From the NCBI RefSeq assembly GCF_011440305.1, contig NZ_JAAOIW010000019.1, forward strand, positions 62,001-126,000: a stretch of 64,000 bases of DNA. Reading direction: 5' to 3'. Positions 17,592 through 28,770 of this stretch are shown here, piece after piece (position 1 is the first letter of the stretch; each line of letters begins with the position of its first letter). Source of the stretch: Paenibacillus agricola (lineage in GTDB: Bacteria > Bacillota > Bacilli > Paenibacillales > NBRC-103111). The notes beneath the pieces were generated by a model. It saw only the letters and a program-made list of their open reading frames with translations. It was not told the origin of the DNA and ran no database searches. Position numbers and translations under genes: made by a program.

Positions 17592-17912
17592 TTATTTCCC
17601 GTATTCCATATCCCCGGACCAGTTGGACATGCCACCTCGCATATTGACCACGTTATAGCCCATAGAAGATAAGTAATCACACGCCTTGCTGCTTCGATTG
17701 CCACTATGGCAAACGACTATGGTTTCTTGTTTGGGGTCGAGTTCATTTAAAGCCCGTGCGATATCCCCCAAAGGTATGTGTATTGCACCTGCGATATGCC
17801 CGGATTCCCATTCATCTGGCTCCCGAACATCCAATATCGTTACACGCTCTTTCTTCTGGATTTGATCCAGTACTTCAAAAGGCATTTGCTCTTTGTAGGT
17901 TTTGTCGCTCAT
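17592..17912 (-). CDS. Rhodanese-domain sulfurtransferase
   Basis: This is a single-domain cytoplasmic rhodanese of 106 residues. The active-site loop VVCHSGNRSSKAC carries the catalytic Cys, preceded by LDVREPDEWESGHIAGAIHIPLG and followed by GYNVVNMRGGMSNW. It moves sulfane sulfur between persulfide carriers. Start ATG 17912 is chosen because GGAGG lies 7 nt upstream; the frame is open further but without a ribosome site. It begins 29 bp after the old yellow enzyme gene and is probably cotranscribed with it. Confidence 0.9.
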   Translation of the reverse strand: MSDKTYKEQMPFEVLDQIQKKERVTILDVREPDEWESGHIAGAIHIPLGDIARALNELDPKQETIVVCHSGNRSSKACDYLSSMGYNVVNMRGGMSNWSGDMEYGK

Positions 17913-17941
17913 TGGGTTCCTCCTCAAATCCTCTTCACCCA

Positions 17942-19084
17942 TTATTTATTTGAAGATTCTACGACCGGAAACCATCCCGGAGTATGCATGATTGCATTCC
18001 ATAGTGGACTTGGGACGACAAGGCGTTCCTGATCCTCTTTGGTCAATGTGGTCTTGATATCCGATTCCCGACCACCTTCTACTAACGAAACCCAATCTGG
18101 CTCGATAATAATTTCACGGCCAAGAGCTATGAGAGGAACACCCATTTCCAATGCTTTGATAGCATCATCAGGTGTATGAATCGAGCCTACACCGATAACT
18201 GGCACCCTGTCTCCGGCTATTTCTTGAATCCATTCCATACGCGATCTGCCATCGTCTTCAATCCCCCGTCTTGGAGTTGACCAAAAATCAAATAAAGAAA
18301 CATGGATGTAATCCAACTCTTTGTCTGCTAAAGCATCTACTAATTTTAAAGTATCAGCCATAGTTATGCCTTCCTCTTCTTCTTCTTCTGGTGAAAAGCG
18401 ATAACCAATAAGAAATGATCCTTTTGCGTACTCAGCTACAACACGTTTTATCTCATCAACAATAGCTAGTGGAAAGGTTAGACGCTTTTCTAAACTGCCA
18501 CCCCATTTGTCATCACGCCGGTTAGAATGAGGGGAGAAAAACTGCTGTATTAGATAACCGTTAGCTCCATGAATTTCAACACCATCGTACCCAGCTTCTA
18601 TGGCCCGTCGTGTTGCTTCTCGAAAGTCAACTACAATCGCCTCGACTTCGGAATCTGTTAATGCTCTTGGAGTTACGCTACCTTCCTTTTCCTCAGGAAC
18701 AGCACTAGCGCTTACGATATCACCGTTTGGTACTAATTCGGGTGGACAACTTCGACCACCATGGAATATTTGTAGAATAGCTTTAGCTCCTTGTTCCTTA
18801 ATGGCTGTTGCCAAACGTTGTAAACTCGGGATCATCTCATCCCTATCGGCTGCGAATTCACCTTGAAATCCCTTCCCATTAGGTGTTACATAAGTGCATG
18901 CAGTGATCACCATACCTACTCCGTTTGATCTACGAACATAGAAATTTACTTCCGCATCAGAAACTGTGCCATCCTCGTGGGAGGAAAAGTTCGTCATGGG
19001 TGCCATAACTATCCTATTTTTCAGTTGTACACCACTTCTAAACGTCATTTTTTCGAATAAGGGACTATATTGGGTTTTCATCAT
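17942..19084 (-). CDS. NADH:flavin oxidoreductase (old yellow enzyme family)
   Basis: This FMN-dependent ene-reductase-like TIM barrel has 380 residues. Motifs include NRIVMAPMTNFSS near the start, LQIFHGGRSCPPE, YDGVEIHGANGYLIQQFFSPHSNRR (broken here only for brevity), and VIGVGSIHTPDDA with FMN-phosphate-binding ALGREIIIEPDW. There is no C-terminal Fe-S or NADH domain, so it is the short form. Start ATG 19084 follows GGAG; a longer frame lacks a ribosome site. With the downstream rhodanese it forms a pair beside the CstR genes, but no CstR-like site is seen upstream of it. Confidence 0.88.
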   Translation of the reverse strand: MMKTQYSPLFEKMTFRSGVQLKNRIVMAPMTNFSSHEDGTVSDAEVNFYVRRSNGVGMVITACTYVTPNGKGFQGEFAADRDEMIPSLQRLATAIKEQGAKAILQIFHGGRSCPPELVPNGDIVSASAVPEEKEGSVTPRALTDSEVEAIVVDFREATRRAIEAGYDGVEIHGANGYLIQQFFSPHSNRRDDKWGGSLEKRLTFPLAIVDEIKRVVAEYAKGSFLIGYRFSPEEEEEEGITMADTLKLVDALADKELDYIHVSLFDFWSTPRRGIEDDGRSRMEWIQEIAGDRVPVIGVGSIHTPDDAIKALEMGVPLIALGREIIIEPDWVSLVEGGRESDIKTTLTKEDQERLVVPSPLWNAIMHTPGWFPVVESSNK

Positions 19085-19105
19085 GGTTTCTCCAACTTTC
19101 TCCAA

Positions 19106-21031
<1,926 letters not shown>

Positions 21032-21087
21032 TGCTATTGCGAATAAGAGGTTGATCCCTTAGTTCCATAAAATTGGATTATAGGAAC

Positions 21088-21125
21088 GCAAAATAAAGCC
21101 AATAGTCTCCTTGGCTTTATTTTGC
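21088..21125. terminator. Bidirectional terminator between the glucosidase relic and the Cache receptor
   Basis: A perfect 15-bp inverted repeat (21088-21102 with 21111-21125, 8-nt loop) is A-rich on one arm and T-rich on the other, so it can serve both converging transcripts. Confidence 0.75.
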
Positions 21126-21160
21126 TTATTCATCTTTGTTCTCTCGCTTGCTACTTATAG

Positions 21161-22999
21161 CTATGAGTTGATTTTAAAAATCGAAACGGATTGGTTTAAA
21201 TCATCTGCCAGATTGGCCAGTGATTGAGAGGTCGCAGCTGTCTCTTCCGAAGCGGCAGCCGCTTGTTGACTGGCCGATGCAATGCACTCGATAGAGTTCA
21301 TCACTTCCGACGTCTGGGCCATCTGTTCCTCGCTTGCTGCTGCAATCTCAGTCACTTTTTGTTCGGTTTGATCGATCATTTGTATAATCTGTTCGAATGC
21401 TTTGCGGGTGTCTTCTGTTTGTGCTACTCCTGCGGAGACGGACACCACACTCCGATGCGTGTTGGTTTGCATACTTTTGATAATATCGGTGATTTGCTTA
21501 GTAGCTTCCCCACTTCGTTCAGCCAATTTTCTGACTTCAGTTGCCACCACGGCGAAGCCTTTACCGTGATCGCCAGCTCGTGCTGCTTCGATTGCTGCAT
21601 TAAGTGCCAAAAGGTTGGTTTGACCCGCGATATCGCTAATAACATTAATAATTTCCCCGATTCGATTGGAATCTTGCTCCAACAGATTCATTTGTAAGTG
21701 TACTTCATTCATGCTTTGGATGGATTTGCTGACAATCTCGCCGCCATCTTTAGCAATTGCTGTTGTCCTCCCGGCAAGCTCTGCCGCATTTTCCGCGCTC
21801 GCAGCAACGGAGTTAACTACCATAGTCAGTTCGCTGAACAGCTCCTGCATACGCTGAGACTCTTCTGCTTGAGTGGTACTTCCCTTAGCAATCTCTTCTG
21901 TAGTTGCGGAGATTTCCTGTGAGGCAGCAGCGACATTGTGAGAAGAGTTAATTACCCCGCTTATCAGGCCTCGCAGGTTAGCTGCCATATTGCTCACAGA
22001 TACCGACAATTTACCAATTTCATCTAATGATCTAACAACAATTACTTCAGTTAAATCCCCCTGGGCGATCTTATCTGTAGCAGCCATTAATTGGTCAAGA
22101 GGCTTTGTAATGGAACGGACGATCCCGAAGACCAGCAAGCCCCCAAGTAATATGGATACAATCATTACAGCTACCATCGTATAAAAAATTCCACGAGAGG
22201 CAGCATCGATTTCGGCTAATTCGATAGCACCAATGATCTTCCAGCCTGTTATTGGATTCGTTACAAACACCGACCTCTTATCCTCTCCCAGGTATGTATA
22301 ATTCAGAGTACCGCTCTCTTTTTCATAAAACCCCTCCATAAAGGATTCATTGTTTACATCGCCTGCTTTTCGTGTGGGATGAGTGATGTATTTTTTATCT
22401 TTATCCACAATAAAAGCATAGCCCTTCTCACCAACCCTCACAGTTGCCACCGTCTGTGCTAACTTCTGCAGATCGAGATTTCCGGCCACTACACCACTGC
22501 CATCATTCAATGACTTGGAAGGAACGACAACAATAGTTCCACTAGACGCGGAAAGAGAGGCTGGATTAATAATTGCTTTCGCCTTATTATCCATAGCCGC
22601 TTTATACCATTCACGAGTTCTCGGATCGTACCCCTCTACTATTTGCTCAGGAGAACGAATCATGAGGCCATCTTTATTACCCATAAAGACCATTTGAAAT
22701 TGAGGATGAAGGGCTTTATATTGTTCTAAAACAACTCGAATTTGTGGGCTTTCAAAGTCTTGTACCTTCTCAGCGGTTAATTGCTTTGCAAGATAATCCA
22801 TATCAGTAAGAGAGCTGGATAATAAATCAGTGACTTGATTATTCAATAATTGCACACTTTGCATGGCACCATTTTCCAATTGGAACGCTACCTCTGATGC
22901 TGCTGATTGATAAGAAAAAAATCCGATAGCGCTGCACGGAATAAGAAGGATTACCATAAAAGAGAAGATCAAACGATTCTTGATAGTTATATTTTTCAT
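21161..22999 (-). CDS. Methyl-accepting chemotaxis protein (dCache sensor)
   Basis: This 612-residue receptor has transmembrane segments at about 9-30 and 272-295. Between them is an extracellular dCache_1 sensor ([42 protein letters not shown]). A HAMP domain (about 295-350) and the MCP signalling coiled coil with the conserved tip ([20 protein letters not shown]) follow. The ligand is unknown; dCache domains commonly bind amino acids or organic acids. It is the last gene of the island that also holds CheW and the 4HB receptor. Confidence 0.93.
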   Translation of the reverse strand: MKNITIKNRLIFSFMVILLIPCSAIGFFSYQSAASEVAFQLENGAMQSVQLLNNQVTDLLSSSLTDMDYLAKQLTAEKVQDFESPQIRVVLEQYKALHPQFQMVFMGNKDGLMIRSPEQIVEGYDPRTREWYKAAMDNKAKAIINPASLSASSGTIVVVPSKSLNDGSGVVAGNLDLQKLAQTVATVRVGEKGYAFIVDKDKKYITHPTRKAGDVNNESFMEGFYEKESGTLNYTYLGEDKRSVFVTNPITGWKIIGAIELAEIDAASRGIFYTMVAVMIVSILLGGLLVFGIVRSITKPLDQLMAATDKIAQGDLTEVIVVRSLDEIGKLSVSVSNMAANLRGLISGVINSSHNVAAASQEISATTEEIAKGSTTQAEESQRMQELFSELTMVVNSVAASAENAAELAGRTTAIAKDGGEIVSKSIQSMNEVHLQMNLLEQDSNRIGEIINVISDIAGQTNLLALNAAIEAARAGDHGKGFAVVATEVRKLAERSGEATKQITDIIKSMQTNTHRSVVSVSAGVAQTEDTRKAFEQIIQMIDQTEQKVTEIAAASEEQMAQTSEVMNSIECIASASQQAAAASEETAATSQSLANLADDLNQSVSIFKINS

Positions 23000-23080
23000 G
23001 CTTTAGATCTCCTGTCCTCATATTTTTAGTTGTAAGTGGGAAGTTGAAATAAAATTGGGCAGTCGAAGGGGGATTAACTC

Positions 23081-23509
23081 CTATTGGTGTAGTAAAACTT
23101 CTTCCAGCATTAAAATACCGACCAAACCGCTATCAGTAATTCCGATCCCTGTGAATAAGTTGCCATCTAAACCGCCCACCCATGTCGGCGGTGGCTGAAA
23201 ATCGGAAAAGGTAACCACTTTGTTCACCCGATCTACTATAATGCCTACTTTGTCCTCCTGATGATGAACCACCACAATTCGCGTCGTCTTGGTGTATGCT
23301 TGTTCCCCCATCTTGAATAGGCTTCTTAAGCTAATTACAGGGACGATCTTACCTCTGAGATTGATGACCCCTTTTACATAGGGCAAAACATTGGGAATTT
23401 GCGTGATGTCCTGAATTTTAATGATTTCATGAATATCCTGAATTCGAATGGCATATTGTTCCGTTTCGATGCCGAATTCGACATATTGTTCCTGCTCCGC
23501 TGCTTGCAT
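23081..23509 (-). CDS. cheW: CheW-like coupling protein
   Basis: This 142-residue protein is a single CheW domain. VEFGIETEQYAIRIQDIHEII, the VKGVINLRGKIVPVISLR core and TTRIVVVHHQEDKVGIIVDRV are all typical. It couples receptors to the CheA kinase. No cheA lies in the window, so it is either an auxiliary CheW or works with the main chemotaxis operon elsewhere. It is placed between two receptor genes on the same strand, with gaps of 36 bp (upstream receptor) and 81 bp (downstream receptor). Confidence 0.9.
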   Translation of the reverse strand: MQAAEQEQYVEFGIETEQYAIRIQDIHEIIKIQDITQIPNVLPYVKGVINLRGKIVPVISLRSLFKMGEQAYTKTTRIVVVHHQEDKVGIIVDRVNKVVTFSDFQPPPTWVGGLDGNLFTGIGITDSGLVGILMLEEVLLHQ

Positions 23510-23545
23510 ATACTCACAACCTTATATAATTTTGATAATCATGAC

Positions 23546-25144
23546 TTAATTAACTTTGAAAATGGATACTGCATTATTCAACTCCTCAGCAAGGTTGGCA
23601 AGAGATTGGGCCGTCGTTGCTGTTTCCTCGGTGCTTGCGGCCGCTTCCTCAGAAGCAGCCGAAATACTCTCGATCGAAGTCAGCATCTCCGTGGATTGAG
23701 CAGCTTGTTCCTCGCTTGCAGCCGCTATTTCAGTTACTTTCTGTGCGGATTCATTAACCATCTTGACGATATTCTCAAAGGATTCACCTGTTTTCTGTGA
23801 TGCAATAACTCCTTCACCTACTGCTTTTACACTTTGCTGTGTATTGGTTTGCATGCCTTTAATAATCGCAGTAATTTTCTTCGTAGCTTCGCTGCTGCGT
23901 TCAGCCAATTTGCGAACCTCATCTGCAACAACTGCAAACCCCCGTCCTTGATCCCCCGCACGAGCCGCCTCAATGGCTGCATTCAATGCTAGCAGATTCG
24001 TCTGATCGGCAATATCGTCAATGACATCGATAATCTCCCCGATTTTGTTGGAATCCTCTTCGAGTCGGGACACTTGCTGATTGACACGACTCATGCCTTC
24101 AATGGAAATGCGAACTACCGCACTTCCCTCTTGGGCAATACCCATGGTCTTATCAGATAATTCCGAGGTTTGCTCCGCATTTCGCGCTACTGAATTTATA
24201 GCGGTGGATAATTCTTTAAACAACTCATTCATCATTTGAGCATCATTAGCTTGGCTCATACTGCCACTGGCTACTTCCTCGGCGCTGGCCGAAATTTGTT
24301 GAGCAGCAGCAGCGACGCTTTGCGAGGAAGCCAATATTCCACTTACGGTAGTTCTCAGACTAAGGATCATGTCATTAATAGAACTCGCTAATTGTCCTAC
24401 CTCATCCTTTGTATTGATTTCCATAGTTTCTCTTAAATCACCGGCCGCTACATTACTTACTAATGCCACAACGCGGATTAAAGGACGTGCGATCATCTGG
24501 GAGATTAAGTAACCTAATCCCACACTGATAATTAGTGAAACTAGAATGATCACCAAAGTAATATTCCGAGAGCTTTCATAGGCAACATCCGTGTCTTTAT
24601 CCAATTGATTGGCAAGCTTAATATTAAGTGCAATTAAATTATTCAAAATAACTGCGATTTCATCATTACTTTGCTTAAAACCACCTATTAATAGAAATTC
24701 CGTAAACTGCTCCGGGCTTATATTCTCAGCATTCATCTGCATAGCTTGATCCAACAATTTATTGTTAGCCTGCCATTTAAGAGTGAAATTCCTCAGCATA
24801 TCTTGCTCCTCTGTAGTTAAACGAGTCTTACTGTATGTATCAATCCGGGTCTCAATTTCTTTCGTATAGCCTGATATAGTATCCTTATATTTATCATTCT
24901 CTGCTTTAGTTGTCGCCATCGTATTCATATCTCTAACATCGACTTTGATTTGTTGAAATAGGAGCATCGCATTGGATAGTTCGCTGATCGGCATTAAATT
25001 ATTGTCATACATTTTCGACAGATCATCATTGGTTGTACTCATATTTGCAAGTCCGTAGAATCCGACAAAAGCCACAATAATTGCCATCAACACAAAGGCG
25101 GATATTAATTTCACTGCTGTTTTCATATTATAAAACCACTGCAT
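23546..25144 (-). CDS. Methyl-accepting chemotaxis protein (4-helix-bundle sensor)
   Basis: This 532-residue receptor has transmembrane segments at about 10-32 and 195-215. The extracellular part is an all-helical 4HB_MCP sensor ([34 protein letters not shown]). A HAMP domain and the signalling tip ([35 protein letters not shown]) follow. The last 300 residues closely resemble those of the neighbouring dCache receptor, suggesting domain shuffling or duplication. It leads the receptor-CheW-receptor group. Confidence 0.93.
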   Translation of the reverse strand: MQWFYNMKTAVKLISAFVLMAIIVAFVGFYGLANMSTTNDDLSKMYDNNLMPISELSNAMLLFQQIKVDVRDMNTMATTKAENDKYKDTISGYTKEIETRIDTYSKTRLTTEEQDMLRNFTLKWQANNKLLDQAMQMNAENISPEQFTEFLLIGGFKQSNDEIAVILNNLIALNIKLANQLDKDTDVAYESSRNITLVIILVSLIISVGLGYLISQMIARPLIRVVALVSNVAAGDLRETMEINTKDEVGQLASSINDMILSLRTTVSGILASSQSVAAAAQQISASAEEVASGSMSQANDAQMMNELFKELSTAINSVARNAEQTSELSDKTMGIAQEGSAVVRISIEGMSRVNQQVSRLEEDSNKIGEIIDVIDDIADQTNLLALNAAIEAARAGDQGRGFAVVADEVRKLAERSSEATKKITAIIKGMQTNTQQSVKAVGEGVIASQKTGESFENIVKMVNESAQKVTEIAAASEEQAAQSTEMLTSIESISAASEEAAASTEETATTAQSLANLAEELNNAVSIFKVN

Positions 25145-25447
25145 AGTCCAAATCCCCTTATACTTGTTTTTAGTTGATCTTAATTTTCATCGAGCTCAGA
25201 TAATCTTTTATTTCCCCCTAATATTAGTCCTTTAGTACCAATATATATATAATAATACCTAAAATCTCTCAAGTAACCGAAATAGTTTGGCGTGGTTACG
25301 CAATAAATTTGCGGTGTTCTTCAGGTGACTGAGGACGCCAAATAACCCGACGCTATCCATTAATAAGGACAGATACGTCAGGCTGTTGTTTTTTTAAAAT
25401 AATCCAGTGCTTTTGGAAATCTCGTCTGCGGCTAACAGGATAAGGGG
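25145..25447. other. Intergenic region upstream of the 4HB receptor
   Basis: No gene is seen. It holds an AT-rich stretch near 25230-25260 that may contain the receptor promoter, and an imperfect dyad near 25340-25385 followed by a T run on the plus strand, where no plus-strand gene ends. Confidence 0.3.
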
Positions 25448-26107
25448 TTATAGTTTTATAAAATCAGAATCTGTCAGTAAGTCCATTTCCTTAGCTTTGA
25501 TAGCAGCCTCAATCCGAGATTTTACATGTAATTTCTGAAAGAGATTGGTTAGGCAATATTCCAAGGACCTTTGGCTCATAAAGACGATTGCTGCGATTTC
25601 TTTATTACTTTTCCCCTTGGCTATTTCTTTGAGTATTTGATATTCCTGGTCATTAATGGCCTGCGGTTGCACCTCATCGATATTTTTTCCCGTTTGGTTA
25701 TGGGTTCTCCTCAATTGTTTAACCAAGGAAAGCGGCAGGACCACTTCCCCCCGCAAAGCACAACGTACAGCGGTTACTAACTGCTGCCTGTTTGCAGTTT
25801 TCAACACAAATCCGGAAATGCCAGACTCAATCATGAGATTAAAATGATTATTAAATTCAAATCCTGTATAAAGAATTATTGCCACATCCGAAGAGATCGT
25901 TATAATCTGTTTGGCAAGGTCAATTCCATTCATATCTGGCATATGCAGATCGACCAATATCACGTTAAAATGTTGAACTTTCACCCTATCTATGGCGTGC
26001 TCACCCGAATACGCCAGGAAAGCTTTGATATCTCCTTCCTGCTCCAGTAACATTTTAGTGCCTTCCATAATAGTTGGATGGTCGTCGACCAATAAAACTT
26101 GAATCAT
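25448..26107 (-). CDS. NarL/FixJ-type response regulator (LuxR HTH)
   Basis: This 219-residue response regulator has a receiver domain (about 1-120) with the acidic pair in LLVDDHP and the phospho-acceptor Asp in VILVDLHMPD. A LuxR-type helix-turn-helix sits near the end (EYQILKEIAKGKSNKEIA, then SLEYCLTNLFQKLHVKSR). ATG 26107 is chosen because GAGGTG lies 9 nt upstream; an extra 20-codon extension has no ribosome site. No histidine kinase is adjacent, so it is an orphan. Its position upstream of the chemotaxis genes suggests, but does not show, a link. Confidence 0.88.
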   Translation of the reverse strand: MIQVLLVDDHPTIMEGTKMLLEQEGDIKAFLAYSGEHAIDRVKVQHFNVILVDLHMPDMNGIDLAKQIITISSDVAIILYTGFEFNNHFNLMIESGISGFVLKTANRQQLVTAVRCALRGEVVLPLSLVKQLRRTHNQTGKNIDEVQPQAINDQEYQILKEIAKGKSNKEIAAIVFMSQRSLEYCLTNLFQKLHVKSRIEAAIKAKEMDLLTDSDFIKL

Positions 26108-26270
26108 TTCTAACACCTCGTTGTCATTTCTAGTTGTCAAATAAATGGGGTTGAAATTTTTCAGCATTGGCGGCCTCAGCTCATTACAAGTGACACGTAT
26201 TTAATAGATGACATCCAGCAAGCCTTGCTTAACCTGTTGCAGTCTGCTTCAGATCCTGGTCAAGTCCTCA

Positions 26271-26285
26271 TGTGAAAATTTCACA
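26271..26285. promoter_or_regulatory. Palindrome TGTGAAA-N-TTTCACA upstream of the LuxR-type regulator
   Basis: A perfect 7+7 bp palindrome lies about 165 bp upstream of the response regulator start and about 115 bp upstream of the TetR promoter. It is a possible operator; the binding protein is unknown. Confidence 0.3.
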
Positions 26286-26396
26286 TACTATGATAGATTT
26301 TATCATTTTACCATTAGGGTCATGACTATGTGAATCATTCAAAAGACCCACGCTAATTCCCCGAATGAGCGCTTTCAACACAACAAAAATTTATAT

Positions 26397-26425
26397 TTGA
26401 CTGTTTAGTCTATAATGGATATAAT
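26397..26425 (+). promoter_or_regulatory. TetR gene promoter with overlapping operator
   Basis: TTGACT (26397-26402) and TATAAT (26420-26425) are 17 bp apart. The palindrome GACTGTTTAGTC (26399-26410) overlaps the -35 box and spacer, the usual place for a self-repressing TetR site. An almost identical palindrome lies at 27079-27090. Confidence 0.65.
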
Positions 26426-26450
26426 CATTTTAGAAAGGAGGATCATTAAT

Positions 26451-27038
26451 TTGGGAAGGAATAAGGAATTCGATACAGCACTTGTCCTTCACAAGGCCAT
26501 GGAGGTATTTGGTCATTACGGGTATGAGGGAACCTCACTACAAAATCTGCTTGATGGACTAGGTATCGCGCGGCAAAGCTTATATGATACTTATGGCACG
26601 AAACGGGACCTCTTTACAACTGCAGTAAAACACTACGTAAATGAGAAAACCGGAATGGTTATAGCCATGCTTGATACCCCAGGTTCAGTGAAGGAAACGA
26701 TTTCGCATATATTTCATGAGATTGTTGCTGTACTACAGGATGAAATACGCTGCAAGGAATGTTTCATTATGCAAAGCGCTATTGATCAAATTCCTCACGA
26801 TCCGGTATTAGCTGAGTTTTTCAAACAAGATATGCAGCGATTGGAAAAAGCATTTCATAACGCATTAATCCGTGCTCAAGAGCAAGGTGAACTGAGTAAT
26901 CGTCATGATGATCTTTTGTCGTTGGCTAGGTATTTAATTCATGCCAGATATTCGCTAACACAGGCGGCAAAATTAACTACTGATCCTAAAGTACTAGCTG
27001 ATATATCCAATGTAACCCTATCTACGCTAGATTATTAA
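26451..27038 (+). CDS. TetR/AcrR family transcriptional regulator
   Basis: This 195-residue regulator has an N-terminal helix-turn-helix (LHKAMEVFGHYGYEGTSLQNLLDGLGIARQSLYDTYGTKRDLF, given here as a region, residues about 9-52) and a C-terminal ligand domain with CKECFIMQSA. Start TTG 26451 is preferred: AAAGGAGG sits 9 nt upstream, and an in-frame ATG at 26415 lies inside the promoter, before the -10 box. It probably represses itself and the downstream NmrA-like gene through the two GACTG-N-TTAGTC palindromes. Confidence 0.88.
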   Translation: MGRNKEFDTALVLHKAMEVFGHYGYEGTSLQNLLDGLGIARQSLYDTYGTKRDLFTTAVKHYVNEKTGMVIAMLDTPGSVKETISHIFHEIVAVLQDEIRCKECFIMQSAIDQIPHDPVLAEFFKQDMQRLEKAFHNALIRAQEQGELSNRHDDLLSLARYLIHARYSLTQAAKLTTDPKVLADISNVTLSTLDY

Positions 27039-27078
27039 TGAAGTGGAAAACCGCTTCATTATATTTTTAGATATTTTA

Positions 27079-27090
27079 GACTGATTAGTC
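27079..27090. promoter_or_regulatory. Second TetR operator, upstream of the NmrA-like gene
   Basis: GACTGATTAGTC differs from the TetR promoter site GACTGTTTAGTC at one central base. It lies about 75 bp before the start of the NmrA-like gene. Confidence 0.6.
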
Positions 27091-27165
27091 CGTAATTTCA
27101 CTTGAGACCATTTACGGCGAATTCCAGCAACTTTAATAAAAATTCAGTATGACAGGAGTATGAAA

Positions 27166-28020
27166 ATGACAAATTTAAATGTAACCCTTGTAACAGGTGG
27201 GCGCGGTAAGACAGGCAGACGTATTTCTTCTAAACTTAAGGAGCTTCAATATTCTGTTCGTACAACTGGCCGTAGTAATCGATCCGATCAAACCGATTCC
27301 GACTATGTCCGCTTTGATTGGTACGATGAGTCGACCTATCCAGCCGCACTCTCAGATGTAAGCAACGTCTATATGATTGCACCAGTTGGTGACATGAATC
27401 CTGTCAATATCATGGAACCCTTTATCAAAAAAGCGATTGAAAATGGGGTGAAAAGATTTGTACTGCTAAGCAGCGCATCGATTTCCGAGAATGGTCCTGT
27501 GCTAGGAGAGGTTCATCAAGTTATAAAACAATTGGCACCTGAATGGACCGTACTTCAACCCTCATACTTCATGGAAAATTTCACAGAAAGTCATCACGCA
27601 GGCACAATAAAAAACAACAATGCCATTTATAGCGCTGCTGGAGATGGCAAAATCGGATTTGTTAGTGCAAATGATATAGCAGATGTAGCCGTAAGAGCTT
27701 TGACTGATAAACAACCTCACAATACAGCACATGTTATTACAGGACCTCAAAGCTTAACCTATGGTGATGTAGCCCAAATCCTAAATTTTGCTCTTGGCAA
27801 ATCCATTAAGCACATATCTCTTTCCGATAAAAAATTACAAGAAGCACTGACTCAGGCAGGCATCCCAAATGTATACGCCGAGTTTCTTGCAGGTTTAGAT
27901 GCAAAAATTCGTGAAGAGGGAAGCGAAAACCAAGTAACAGACACAGTAATGAGGGTAACAGGTCATGCTCCTCTTTCGTTTGAGCAGTTCGTTAAGATGC
28001 ATTTGGATACTTGGAATTAA
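27166..28020 (+). CDS. NmrA-like NAD(P)-binding oxidoreductase/sensor
   Basis: This 284-residue atypical short-chain dehydrogenase has a Rossmann motif (LVTGGRGKTGRRI, about residues 8-20), a RFVLLSSAS strand-4 segment and PSYFMENF. It resembles the NmrA/QOR2 group that binds NAD(P) and either reduces quinones or acts as a redox sensor. ATG 27166 is 8 nt after AGGAG and is preferred over ATG 27160. The gene follows the TetR gene and shares its operator, so induction by the TetR ligand is likely. Confidence 0.85.
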   Translation: MTNLNVTLVTGGRGKTGRRISSKLKELQYSVRTTGRSNRSDQTDSDYVRFDWYDESTYPAALSDVSNVYMIAPVGDMNPVNIMEPFIKKAIENGVKRFVLLSSASISENGPVLGEVHQVIKQLAPEWTVLQPSYFMENFTESHHAGTIKNNNAIYSAAGDGKIGFVSANDIADVAVRALTDKQPHNTAHVITGPQSLTYGDVAQILNFALGKSIKHISLSDKKLQEALTQAGIPNVYAEFLAGLDAKIREEGSENQVTDTVMRVTGHAPLSFEQFVKMHLDTWN

Positions 28021-28128
28021 GCCGATTGATTTTTTTACTAATATTAGATTAAATGGTCTGGAAAATCCTAATGTATGAGAAATAGAAAAAGTTTGATTCT
28101 TAAGATAAGATGATAATGAATGTAATAG

Positions 28129-28163
28129 ACCGGGATCCTTTATCTATCAAGGAATCCCGGCCT
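28129..28163. terminator. Hairpin after the NmrA-like gene
   Basis: An inverted repeat (CCGGGATCCTT with AAGGAATCCCGG, one bulged base, 8-nt loop) lies between the convergent NmrA-like and DUF1904 genes. There is no good U-tract, so the terminator role is uncertain. Confidence 0.4.
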
Positions 28164-28251
28164 GTTAATCGCCAAGCTATTAATAAAAAAAGCGTCTTTT
28201 GACATAATCTTCACAGACCTTCATATGCCCCAGCAAGTTCTGCCCGATGGG

Positions 28252-28590
28252 TTACAGCAGATTAAATCGTTTGCCGTTAATATAATAGGCATCCTCACTG
28301 TAAATCTTGAAAGCAAGCTCCACTTCCTCAATACCGATAGCATGGATATGCTTCGTCAATGCAAAGGCAAATCGGTCTCTGGTTTCCGTTCCCCGCTCAA
28401 ACCAGGAGATCTCAATAAACGGATACGTGTCCACCCTTTGCCCGGCAAAAACGGACGTTGTCTCCATGCAGTCGATCATGAAATTGTCCGTTCCGCATTC
28501 ACAGATGGCAGCCAGTTCCTCCAGCATGGGTTGGCTTACCTCTCTAATCCGTTCCGCCGGGATTCCTCTTATTGTAAGCTGCGGCATCAT
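28252..28590 (-). CDS. DUF1904 family protein (tautomerase-like fold)
   Basis: This 112-residue protein starts MPQLTIRGIP, has QPMLEELAAICECGTDNF, and ends AYYINGKRFNLL. It matches my memory of the DUF1904 family, which is distantly related to 4-oxalocrotonate tautomerases. Start ATG 28590 follows GGGGG; a longer open frame up to 28902 overlaps the kinase gene on the other strand and has no ribosome site. Function unknown. Confidence 0.75.
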   Translation of the reverse strand: MMPQLTIRGIPAERIREVSQPMLEELAAICECGTDNFMIDCMETTSVFAGQRVDTYPFIEISWFERGTETRDRFAFALTKHIHAIGIEEVELAFKIYSEDAYYINGKRFNLL

Positions 28591-28770
28591 GGCTTCCCCC
28601 TTTTTTCTCTCTAGTATAGCAGATACGTTCGGTAGTAAGAAGCAGATCGGGGTCAACCGGATCACTGGTGAATCCATGTAAGCTGATTGTATAATGAATA
28701 TGATAACGATACCCACTATCGCCTCTTTTAATAAATATGTATTGAAACGAGTTGGAAGTATGCGTTTATT

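Larger units (their letters stand above)
26108..26450. other. Divergent intergenic region between the LuxR-type regulator and TetR gene
   Basis: It contains no gene. It holds the palindrome at 26271-26285, the TetR promoter at 26397-26425 and its operator. Confidence 0.5.

Noticed and set aside
25335-25400. Hairpin with T run upstream of the 4HB receptor
   Set aside because: The stem is weak and no plus-strand gene ends there.
26415-26450. ATG 26415 as start of the TetR gene
   Set aside because: It lies before the -10 box of a good promoter; TTG 26451 has AAAGGAGG at ideal spacing.
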